Of a DNA stretch of 32,693 bases, positions 26,390 through 32,693 are shown piece by piece. The stretch is from an uncultured Ruminococcus sp. (GTDB lineage Bacteria; Bacillota; Clostridia; Oscillospirales; Ruminococcaceae), in contig CAMWXM010000004.1 of the NCBI GenBank assembly GCA_947178195.1, positions 1 to 32,693 of the forward strand, given 5' to 3'. How positions within the stretch are numbered: the stretch's first letter is position 1; the number at the start of each line of letters is the position of its first letter. The translations under genes were made by a program, and so were the position numbers. The notes beneath the pieces are model-generated. The model worked only from the letters and a program-made list of their open reading frames with translations, was not told where the DNA came from and made no database searches.

Positions 26390-27175
26390 ATGAATGATAT
26401 AAAGAAGCTTCTTAAAAAAAATGACAACAGAAAAATAATTATTTTAGATAAAACGGATTCTACAAATAATTACGCAAAAGAGCTTGCCAGACAAGGTGAG
26501 CCTTCCGGTACAGTCGTTATTGCTCATATGCAGACCCAGGGTAAGGGCAGGCTCGGACGAAGCTTTTTTTCACCTATGGGTACAAGTATTTATATGACTG
26601 TTATATTGCGTCCCGATACAGAACCGGAAAAAATCAGCCTTCTTACGCCCTGCACCGCTGTTGCCGCAGCAAGGGCTGCCGACAAGATATGCGGCATAAA
26701 TACAAAAATCAAATGGGTGAACGACCTTTATTTAAATGGAAAAAAATTTTGCGGGATACTGACCGAAAGTACCCTTAAACCGGACGGAAGGCCTGATTTT
26801 GCAGTTGTGGGAATAGGTCTTAATGTGAAAAGCATAAAAAAAATTTTTCCTTCTGAGCTTCTTGAAATTGTTACTTCAATTGAAGATGAAACAGGAAAAA
26901 TTTTTTCCCTCGATATGCTGGCAGCACAAATTTTAAATGAATTGGATATTCTTCTTCTGGATTTTGATAAGGCTCGCTTTATTGATGAGTACCGCAGCCG
27001 TATGTGCATAATTGGCTGTGATGTGGCTGTTTTAAAAAATGGTGTTAATTATGTCGGAAAGGCTGTGGGAATCAGCGATAATGCAGGTCTTGTAGTGGAA
27101 TATGATAATGCAAGCCGTGATATTGTTACCTCCGGTGAGGCAAAAATAATTCCTGCTTTTTTAGAAAAAAAGTAG
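26390..27175 (+). CDS. birA: Biotin-[acetyl-CoA-carboxylase] ligase, catalytic-only form
   Basis: BirA makes biotinyl-AMP and attaches biotin to carboxylase carrier proteins. The 261-residue product has the catalytic QGKGRLGR (biotinyl-AMP loop), the KWVNDLYLNGKKFCGIL segment with the catalytic Lys, and the C-terminal SH3-like domain (residues about 210-258, VGKAVGISDNAGLVVE). There is no N-terminal winged-helix DNA-binding domain, so it is a class I enzyme, unlikely to be a repressor. ATG 26390 has AAGGTGAT upstream; the earlier in-frame TTG at 26369 is not supported. Confidence 0.95.
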   Translation: MNDIKKLLKKNDNRKIIILDKTDSTNNYAKELARQGEPSGTVVIAHMQTQGKGRLGRSFFSPMGTSIYMTVILRPDTEPEKISLLTPCTAVAAARAADKICGINTKIKWVNDLYLNGKKFCGILTESTLKPDGRPDFAVVGIGLNVKSIKKIFPSELLEIVTSIEDETGKIFSLDMLAAQILNELDILLLDFDKARFIDEYRSRMCIIGCDVAVLKNGVNYVGKAVGISDNAGLVVEYDNASRDIVTSGEAKIIPAFLEKK

Positions 27176-27256
27176 GAATAAAACTTTATCTTTCTCTTTT
27201 GATTACCTGAAAACATTTTCTAAAATCTCGAAAACTAGCTTAATGGTAGCATAAGA

Positions 27257-27290
27257 AAAATGGGACGCTAAACTAAAAGCGTCCCATTTT
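27257..27290. terminator. Bidirectional terminator between birA and pduL
   Basis: A perfect 13-bp stem, AAAATGGGACGCT (27257-27269) with AGCGTCCCATTTT (27278-27290), has A-rich and T-rich ends that suit both strands. It lies between two convergent genes. Confidence 0.88.
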
Positions 27291-27301
27291 ATGTAATTGA
27301 A

Positions 27302-27880
27302 TTAAATTTCAACGATTTCGCCTTCAAGGCCATTAAATGCCGAAATTGCATTTGATTCGTCAGTGTCAATATGCATAGCAGGTGCATATTTTTCCGAAAC
27401 TCTGACAACAACATCGCCAAGAATTGCTTTTCTGCCGTCTGTGTCGATTTTTACCCATACAACATCCTTGTCCTTGACATTTCTTTCAGCTGCCGTTTCA
27501 GGAGTAAGATGAATATGACGTTTAGCTATAATAACGCCTTCGCTTATTTCGACTTCTCCCTTAGGTCCGATAATTTTACATGCTCCTGAATCCTTTACAT
27601 CGCCAGATTCTCTGATCGGAGCTGCAATACCGATCGAGCGTGCATCGGTTGCAGAAAGCTCAACCTGAGTTTCAGGACGTACAGGACCTAAAATAGATAC
27701 GTTAGGCATTTCTTTTTTAGGTCCGACAATAGTTACTCGTTCTTCGCAAGCAAACTGTCCCGGCTGAGACAGGTCTTTTTTCTTTGTAAGCTCAGCGCCT
27801 TTACCGAAAAGAATTTCAAGATGCTCCTGTGAAAGATGAACGTGTCTCGCAGAAGTTTCAACAATGAATTTTTTTGACAT
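27302..27880 (-). CDS. pduL: PduL-type phosphate acyltransferase
   Basis: PduL exchanges CoA and phosphate on acetyl or propionyl groups, giving acyl-phosphate for ATP production by acetate kinase. The 192-residue protein contains the two PduL zinc-binding regions, seen as ARHVHLS (residues about 11-17) and AKRHIHLTPE (about 118-127), plus the ELSATDARSIGI motif. No microcompartment shell genes are near, and it lacks an obvious N-terminal encapsulation peptide, so a cytosolic housekeeping phosphotransacetylase role is likely. Convergent with birA and apparently monocistronic. Confidence 0.93.
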   Translation of the reverse strand: MSKKFIVETSARHVHLSQEHLEILFGKGAELTKKKDLSQPGQFACEERVTIVGPKKEMPNVSILGPVRPETQVELSATDARSIGIAAPIRESGDVKDSGACKIIGPKGEVEISEGVIIAKRHIHLTPETAAERNVKDKDVVWVKIDTDGRKAILGDVVVRVSEKYAPAMHIDTDESNAISAFNGLEGEIVEI

Positions 27881-27948
27881 GATATTTCCTCCAATTTTCA
27901 GGGATTATCCCTTATATTACAACAATCGGACTAATTACGTCGCATATC

Positions 27949-27980
27949 ATTATACGACATTTTTTATTAAAATTTTGCAA
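27949..27980 (-). promoter_or_regulatory. Weak candidate promoter of pduL
   Basis: A minus-strand TATAAT (27949-27954) stands about 70 bases before pduL. The only -35-like TTGCAA (27975-27980) is 20 bases away, longer than usual. The rest of 27955-28142 is AT-rich with no feature I can name. Confidence 0.35.
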
Positions 27981-28142
27981 GCCGCTGTTGTTTTTCTCTT
28001 TTATAATTTTACTACTTTTTTTCAAAAAGGTCAAGCTTTTTTTCAGGAAAATGCTATGCTATATGGCATGCTCCTTGCATTAGCCGTTGACATACAAACT
28101 TCTATGACCAGAAATAATCTTCATTTTTATCATCCATTTAAC

Positions 28143-28586
28143 TTATTTCCAGCCGCTTTCGTTGCTGCCAGTTTCATAGCTTAATGGTGCAATATGAGGA
28201 TATTCATCAATATCAGCATTATTCTTTAATGCCCATGCCTTTTGTGGAACATAAAGCAGAGATTCAAATTCCATTTCCCACATTTCTTTACATTTGCCTT
28301 TTTTAGCATTTTCATAATATTTAGCTCCATTTATTAAAGCTACACATCTTGAATACAAAAATCCGTCGTCGCTGATACAACCTTCAACTTCTTCGCATGA
28401 TTTCGCAAGCTCTTTAGTATCAAGATCATATAAAAGTTCAGACATTAAATCATCAAATTTGAAAATGGTCTCATCATCAGCCTCCGATAAATGCTTGATG
28501 ACAGGAAATAAAACCTTATCATCATTACCTTCGTTATCCCAATTACATAATTCCATTGTACTCCAAAATAATTCATACTTATCCAT
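28143..28586 (-). CDS. DUF4240-like protein
   Basis: The 147-residue soluble acidic protein begins MDKYELFWSTMELC, the pattern of DUF4240 proteins, which have an aromatic 'FW' near the start, a mid-region with Leu-rich helices, and an SDDGFLYSRCVALI-type segment seen here at residues about 73-86. The function of the family is unknown. The start at 28586 is fixed by AAGGAG 7 bases upstream; the longer frame to 28607 is not needed. It follows asnA by 36 bases on the same strand and is probably the last gene of the asparagine T-box operon. Confidence 0.75.
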   Translation of the reverse strand: MDKYELFWSTMELCNWDNEGNDDKVLFPVIKHLSEADDETIFKFDDLMSELLYDLDTKELAKSCEEVEGCISDDGFLYSRCVALINGAKYYENAKKGKCKEMWEMEFESLLYVPQKAWALKNNADIDEYPHIAPLSYETGSNESGWK

Positions 28587-28622
28587 ATCTGAACTCCTTA
28601 TGTACATGCAATTATAATTGTA

Positions 28623-29633
28623 TTAAAGAAGAATTATTCCATTTTCTTTACATTTTTGAGTCATATCCTCGGGCCATACTGAAACCTGAACCTCGCCGAT
28701 ATGAGCCTTTTCAAGCAAAAGCATACAAAGTCTTGACTGACCGATACCGCCGCCGATAGTAAGCGGAAATACGCCGTTTACTATGTTTTTATGATAATCG
28801 TATTTAAGACGATCCTCTGCGTCAACCTCTTTCAGCTGTGAAACAAGAGATTTTTCATCAACACGGATACCCATTGAAGAAACCTCAAGTCCTGTCTTCA
28901 AAACCTCGTTCCAGATGAATAAATCGCCGTTGAGCGACCAGTCGTCGTAGTCCGGCGCACGTCCGTCATGACGTTCTCCGCTTTTGAGCTTTCCGCCTAT
29001 CTGCATTATAAATACAGTTTTGTATTTTTCGGAAATAAGCTTTTCACGCTCTTTTGAAGTTTTGTCAGGATACATATCTTCAAGCTCCTGAGAGGTTATA
29101 AAATGCACGTCTTCACAAATCTGAAGCGCAAGCTGAGGATATCTGAGGCTTACTTTTCTTTTAGTATAAACTATTGCTTTGACTATAGATTTTACTGTTG
29201 ATTTTAAAAATTCAACATTGCGGTTTTCACGGGTTATAACCTTTTCCCAATCCCATTGGTCTACAAAAATGGAATGCATATTATCTGTATCGTCATCTCG
29301 ACGGATAGCGTTCATATCAGTATAAATTCCTTCGCCGGCATTATAATTGTATCTGTAAAGAGCCTGTCTTTTCCACTTGGCAAGAGACTGGACAACCTCG
29401 GCATCGTTTTCGATTTCCTTGATCGAAAAATCTACCTTTCTTTCAACACCGTTTAAGTCATCGTTGATACCGCTTCCTTTTTTTACTATGAGCGGAGCGG
29501 TCACACGGTCAAGAGTAAGTGCAAATGAAAGTGCCTGCTGAAAAATATCCTTGATATATTTTATCGCATGCTGAGTTTCTCTTAAAGTCAGAGAGGATCT
29601 GTATCCTTCCGGGATATAAAGTGATTTAGACAT
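28623..29633 (-). CDS. asnA: Aspartate-ammonia ligase
   Basis: AsnA makes asparagine from aspartate, ammonia and ATP. The 336-residue protein matches the family, a relative of class II aminoacyl-tRNA synthetases. Visible features include VTAPLIVKKGSGINDDLNG near residues 44-62, SLAKWKRQAL, HSIFVDQWDWEKVI, and the C-terminal GGGIGQSRLCMLLL (class II motif 3-like, with the Arg). It lies 30 bases after asnS and is probably under the same T-box, matching supply of asparagine to its charging. Confidence 0.97.
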   Translation of the reverse strand: MSKSLYIPEGYRSSLTLRETQHAIKYIKDIFQQALSFALTLDRVTAPLIVKKGSGINDDLNGVERKVDFSIKEIENDAEVVQSLAKWKRQALYRYNYNAGEGIYTDMNAIRRDDDTDNMHSIFVDQWDWEKVITRENRNVEFLKSTVKSIVKAIVYTKRKVSLRYPQLALQICEDVHFITSQELEDMYPDKTSKEREKLISEKYKTVFIMQIGGKLKSGERHDGRAPDYDDWSLNGDLFIWNEVLKTGLEVSSMGIRVDEKSLVSQLKEVDAEDRLKYDYHKNIVNGVFPLTIGGGIGQSRLCMLLLEKAHIGEVQVSVWPEDMTQKCKENGIILL

Positions 29634-29663
29634 AATATCATTCCTTTCAAAAATAAATGGTTT

Positions 29664-31034
29664 TTATCTGATGCTTCCGACGGTTCTCGGATAAAGAATA
29701 ACATCTCTGATATTTGAAACGCCTGTTACATACATGATAAGACGCTCAAAGCCAAGACCGAATCCGCCGTGAGGTACAGAGCCGTATTTGCGGAGCTCAA
29801 GATAATCCTTATACAAATCAAGATTCATATTTCTTTCCTTCATAGCGGCTGTTATCTTATCATAATCCGCTTCTCTTTCACTTCCGCCAATTATTTCACC
29901 TACGCCAGGTACAAGCAGGTCTACAGCGGCAACGGTTTTTCCGTCTTCGTTCTGTTTCATATAGAAGGATTTTATCTCTTTAGGGTAATTTGTTACAAAT
30001 ACAGCTTTTTTAAATACCTCTTCTGAAATATATCTTTCATGTTCAGTCTGGAGATCGCAGCCCCATTCTACAGGGTACTGGAAATCTCTTCCGGATTCTT
30101 TAAGAAGCTTTATTGCTTCTGTGTAATCACATACGGCAAATTCGTGAGATATAAGTTCTTCTAATCTGTTAATAATGCCGTTTTCAAAGTGTGCGTCAAA
30201 GAATTTCATTTCACTGGGACATTTATCAAGAACAGTGCGGATAACTGCTTTTATCATGCTTTCGGCTTCTTCTATTACATCGGGAAGCTCTGCAAAGGCT
30301 ATTTCTGGTTCAACATGCCAGAACTCCGCAAGGTGCTTGGGAGTATTGCTGTTTTCGGCACGGAAGCTGGGTCCGAAGGTGTATATCTTGCCCATTGCCA
30401 TGGCAGCAACTTCGCCTTCAAGCTGACCTGATACGCTTAGACCTGCACGTCTGCCGAAAAAGTCATCGCTGTAATATTCTTCTTCGCTTTTATAATCGTT
30501 GGAGTATCCTATAGTCGTTACCTGGAACATTTCGCCTGCACCCTCGCAGTCGCTGCCGGTAATAAGGGGAGTATTTACATAAACATAGTTTCTGTCCTGG
30601 AAATACTGATGTATTGCTTCAGCCATTACCGAACGTACACGCAGTACAGCGTTAAATGTGTTTGTTCTTCCTCTGAGATGAGGCATTGTGCGAAGAAATT
30701 CAAGAGTATGCCTTTTTTTCTGGAGAGGGTATTCAAGGGGACATGCGCCCAGAACAGTAATAGACTCCGCATTTATCTCGACTGAGCCTTGCCTGGACGG
30801 TACTGCTGTTCCTGTGACCTTGAGAGAACAGCCGAGATGCATAGCGTCCTCATAAGCTATGCCGGATTCTTTGTCGATTACGATTTGCAGATGCTCAAGA
30901 GTAGTGCCGTCGTTCAATTCGATAAAAGCTACGTTTTTGGAGTTTCTTGCCGTTCTTACCCATCCGCATACCGTAACGGTATTTTCAAGAATGTCAGGAT
31001 TTGAAAATACTTCTTTGATGTCTGTGTGTTTCAT
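29664..31034 (-). CDS. asnS: Asparaginyl-tRNA synthetase
   Basis: AsnRS charges tRNA-Asn. The 456-residue class IIb enzyme has an N-terminal OB-fold anticodon-binding domain (about 17-105, TVCGWVRTARNSKNVAFIEL), then the catalytic domain with motif 2 around GPSFRAENSNTPKHLAEFWH and motif 3 GGFGLGFERLIMYVTG near the C-terminus. ATG 31034 has AAAGGAAG upstream. A T-box leader with an AAC specifier precedes it, so it should be induced when tRNA-Asn is uncharged. Confidence 0.97.
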   Translation of the reverse strand: MKHTDIKEVFSNPDILENTVTVCGWVRTARNSKNVAFIELNDGTTLEHLQIVIDKESGIAYEDAMHLGCSLKVTGTAVPSRQGSVEINAESITVLGACPLEYPLQKKRHTLEFLRTMPHLRGRTNTFNAVLRVRSVMAEAIHQYFQDRNYVYVNTPLITGSDCEGAGEMFQVTTIGYSNDYKSEEEYYSDDFFGRRAGLSVSGQLEGEVAAMAMGKIYTFGPSFRAENSNTPKHLAEFWHVEPEIAFAELPDVIEEAESMIKAVIRTVLDKCPSEMKFFDAHFENGIINRLEELISHEFAVCDYTEAIKLLKESGRDFQYPVEWGCDLQTEHERYISEEVFKKAVFVTNYPKEIKSFYMKQNEDGKTVAAVDLLVPGVGEIIGGSEREADYDKITAAMKERNMNLDLYKDYLELRKYGSVPHGGFGLGFERLIMYVTGVSNIRDVILYPRTVGSIR

Positions 31035-31055
31035 TTTAATCTTCCTTTCATAAAT

Positions 31056-31087
31056 AAAAAACTCTCGCCCTGAAAATAGGACGAGAG
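31056..31087 (-). terminator. T-box-controlled terminator before asnS
   Basis: CTCTCG (31062-31067) pairs with CGAGAG (31082-31087), with further pairing CCT/AGG inside, followed on the minus strand by six T residues. It is mutually exclusive with the T-box antiterminator. Confidence 0.9.
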
Positions 31088-31316
31088 ATAAATCACCCGT
31101 GGTACCACCTAAATTACTGCCGCTTTAAAAAAGTAACAGTCGCTTAAAGTTTACCGTTTAACGCACGGTTTACGGCTTTCCTAATAATCCTGTGACGTTC
31201 AGATCGCTGCTCGGAAGTGTTATTCACAAAGACTCTGATATGTGGTTTTCACTACCCCACACTCACTTTGAACGAATTTCCTTGCTACTTCTCTTCGTCG
31301 CTGCATTTAAAATGAT
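31056..31316 (-). promoter_or_regulatory. T-box leader (Asn specifier) of asnS-asnA
   Basis: On the minus strand the leader carries the T-box sequence GGTGGTACCACG (31098-31109), the antiterminator element that pairs with the tRNA acceptor end. An AAC triplet followed by A at 31219-31221 sits in the stem I region (GTGAATAACACTTCC) and suits tRNA-Asn, matching the downstream asnS. The intrinsic terminator (31056-31087) closes the leader. The specifier choice is inferred from position and from the downstream genes. Confidence 0.93.
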
Positions 31317-31322
31317 AGTAAT

Positions 31323-31351
31323 ATTTTAACACTAAATTTTATATTTGTCAA
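31323..31351 (-). promoter_or_regulatory. Promoter of the asnS T-box operon
   Basis: Minus-strand TTGACA (31346-31351) and TAAAAT (31323-31328) have a 17-base spacer, placing the start near 31316. It is divergent from the hpt promoter. Confidence 0.85.
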
Positions 31352-31375
31352 GTTTTTTGCACAAAATTTTTGAGG

Positions 31376-31404
31376 TTGATTTTGTCGGAAAAAGCTGTTA
31401 TAAT
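31376..31404 (+). promoter_or_regulatory. Promoter of hpt
   Basis: TTGATT (31376-31381) and TATAAT (31399-31404) are 17 bases apart, with TGT before the -10 box. The 393-base gap 31035-31427 is thus filled by two divergent promoters and the T-box leader. Confidence 0.8.
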
Positions 31405-31427
31405 TATTTTTAAAAGGAGTGTTTGAA

Positions 31428-31976
31428 ATGGAAATCAAAAGCCTAGAAGAATACAATAATAAAATAAAAAAAATTATTATTACAGCGGAAGAAATTCACA
31501 AGGAAATCGACAGGGCAGCCGACTATATAAACAGCTTGTATGACGGTACGCCTATTCTTCTGGTAAGCATACTTAAAGGTGCGTTTTTGTTTATGGCTGA
31601 TGTGTGCAGGCGGGTAGCTGTTCCGTGCGAGATTGGTTTCATGTGCGCAAAAAGCTACTATAACAGTACAGTTTCCACAGGCGAGGTGAAGCTGACAATG
31701 GATATAGAACAGGATATAAGTCGTTATCATGTGGTTATTATTGAAGATATTGTCGATACAGGAAGAACACTGAGCGAGGTTGTAAAGCTTCTTAAAAAAC
31801 GTATGCCTGTTTCACTGACAGTTGTTACTCTTTTAGATAAACCTTCAAGGAGAGCTGTGGACTTTGAACCGGATATGTCGTTGTTTACTATCCCTGATGA
31901 ATTTGTTGTCGGATACGGACTTGACTGTGGAGAATTTTTTAGGAATCTTCCATATATAGCAGTTTACGGCGAATGA
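31428..31976 (+). CDS. hpt: Hypoxanthine phosphoribosyltransferase
   Basis: Hpt salvages hypoxanthine (and often guanine) to IMP or GMP using PRPP. The 182-residue protein has the PRPP-binding motif VVIIEDIVDTGRTL (residues about 102-115), the SILKGAFLFMADV segment, and the C-terminal PDEFVVGYGLDCGEFFRNLPYI. ATG 31428 is preceded by AAGGAG at 8 bases; the in-frame GTG at 31419 overlaps that site and is rejected. Confidence 0.95.
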   Translation: MEIKSLEEYNNKIKKIIITAEEIHKEIDRAADYINSLYDGTPILLVSILKGAFLFMADVCRRVAVPCEIGFMCAKSYYNSTVSTGEVKLTMDIEQDISRYHVVIIEDIVDTGRTLSEVVKLLKKRMPVSLTVVTLLDKPSRRAVDFEPDMSLFTIPDEFVVGYGLDCGEFFRNLPYIAVYGE

Positions 31977-31995
31977 TTTTTGTTGCAATTTTACA

Positions 31996-32024
31996 TTGAC
32001 AATTTGCCATAACTGTGGTATAAT
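31996..32024 (+). promoter_or_regulatory. Promoter of the lipoprotein gene
   Basis: Consensus TTGACA (31996-32001) and TATAAT (32019-32024) with a 17-base spacer and TGG before the -10 box. This is one of the strongest promoters in the window. Confidence 0.88.
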
Positions 32025-32076
32025 GCTATTTATGTGATAGAAGATTATCATAAATTAAGTTTATAGGAGTTTTAAA

Positions 32077-32505
32077 ATGAAAAAATTATTTGGTATGATA
32101 GCAGCACTTGCTATGTCGGTAACTTGTCTTACAGCTTGCGGCAGCAGCGAAGACGCTTTTGTAGGTAAGTGGGAATGCAAGGAAATGAATATGGAAGGTA
32201 TGACTATTTCTGACGAATTTATGGGAATACCTGTTGCTGTAATGGCTCAGATGGAACTCAAAGATGATAAAACCGGTACGGTATCTTCGGTCGGAGAAGA
32301 AGCGGAAAGCTTTGAATGGGAAGTAAAAGATGATGATACTATAATTGCAACGCTTGACGGCGAAGAGGTTGAATTCAAAAAAGACGGCGATCTTATTACA
32401 ATGGAAATTGATGGCGCAAAGACAGTATTGACAAAGGTTGATAAATTTACAGAATTTGACGCTTCTGCACTTGAAGATCTTGGCGATGTTCCAGATATTG
32501 AATAA
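32077..32505 (+). CDS. Small predicted lipoprotein
   Basis: The 142-residue protein has a lipoprotein signal peptide with the lipobox LTAC, lipidated Cys at residue 21, so it should be anchored on the outer face of the cell membrane. The mature part is acidic and beta-rich, with a 'VGKWECKEM...ELKDDKTGTV...WEVKDDDTI' pattern that recalls small lipocalin-like lipoproteins in Clostridia, a resemblance only. The function is unknown. TAGGAG precedes ATG 32077. It has its own promoter and terminator. Confidence 0.88.
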   Translation: MKKLFGMIAALAMSVTCLTACGSSEDAFVGKWECKEMNMEGMTISDEFMGIPVAVMAQMELKDDKTGTVSSVGEEAESFEWEVKDDDTIIATLDGEEVEFKKDGDLITMEIDGAKTVLTKVDKFTEFDASALEDLGDVPDIE

Positions 32506-32531
32506 GTCTTAATATTAGATCTTATCATAAT

Positions 32532-32560
32532 AAAGAGCAGTTTGATGATAACTGCTCTTT
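32532..32560 (+). terminator. Terminator of the lipoprotein gene
   Basis: A perfect 11-bp stem, AAAGAGCAGTT (32532-32542) with AACTGCTCTTT (32550-32560), followed by T/A-rich sequence. Confidence 0.85.
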
Positions 32561-32640
32561 ATTATTTATTGCATTTTTATATACAAAATTCTTGGAAAAT
32601 TGTACAAAATGCTAAAATGCAAAAAAATGCAGAAAAACTG

Positions 32641-32669
32641 TTGACAAGTGAGAAAAAAGGTGATATAAT
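32641..32669 (+). promoter_or_regulatory. Promoter pointing out of the window
   Basis: Consensus TTGACA (32641-32646) and TATAAT (32664-32669) with a 17-base spacer and TGA before the -10. The gene it serves lies beyond 32693; GAGGGAGAG near the end may be the start of its leader. Confidence 0.85.
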
Positions 32670-32693
32670 AAAAAAGCTGTCGAGGGAGAGCGA

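Overview
The window is an AT-rich, densely packed stretch of a Gram-positive chromosome. The best fit is a fibre-degrading Ruminococcus-type member of the Oscillospiraceae/Ruminococcaceae. Support comes from AGGAGG-type ribosome binding sites, a T-box leader, zinc-type S14, L36 and adenylate kinase, MurT/GatD cell-wall genes, and a secreted pectinase ending in a type I dockerin, the cellulosome docking module. The genus is inferred from gene content, not from an alignment. No tRNA, rRNA, CRISPR array, insertion sequence or prophage is visible.

Bases 1-3452 hold a 5'-truncated membrane protein, an RluA-type pseudouridine synthase, luxS, and an exported LysM-G5-M23 peptidase. The rluA frame has no stop codon before luxS, so a 438-residue RluA-LuxS fusion is encoded, although luxS also has its own ribosome binding site.

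Bases 3508-19493 are one uninterrupted S10-spc-alpha supercluster: rpsJ rplC rplD rplW rplB rpsS rplV rpsC rplP rpmC rpsQ rplN rplX rplE rpsZ rpsH rplF rplR rpsE rpmD rplO secY adk map KOW-gene infA rpmJ rpsM rpsK rpsD rpoA rplQ. It starts with a strong promoter and a structured leader of about 315 bases that contains an intrinsic terminator. It ends with a strong terminator after rplQ. Five genes in it start with TTG or have starts that had to be chosen by their ribosome binding sites, and rpmJ is too short for usual ORF lists.

Bases 19586-23083 are a separate unit: promoter, structured leader, and a 1099-residue Fn3-PL1-PL9-dockerin pectate lyase with its own terminator. A 60-residue orphan gene follows in a tight promoter-gene-terminator cassette (23104-23381).

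Bases 23419-27290 hold murT-gatD (lipid II amidation), ytaF on the minus strand, and birA. The GatD homologue lacks both the nucleophilic Cys and the catalytic His of its family, while MurT looks intact. Bases 27302-31351 are on the minus strand: pduL, and an asparagine operon (asnS, asnA, DUF4240 gene) behind a T-box leader with an AAC specifier. Bases 31376-32693 carry hpt, a small lipoprotein gene, and a promoter pointing out of the window.

The most interesting items are the RluA-LuxS in-frame fusion, the catalytically dead GatD in a translationally coupled murT-gatD pair, the S10 leader with attenuator and GGAA-capped hairpin, and the unexplained leader RNA before the pectinase.
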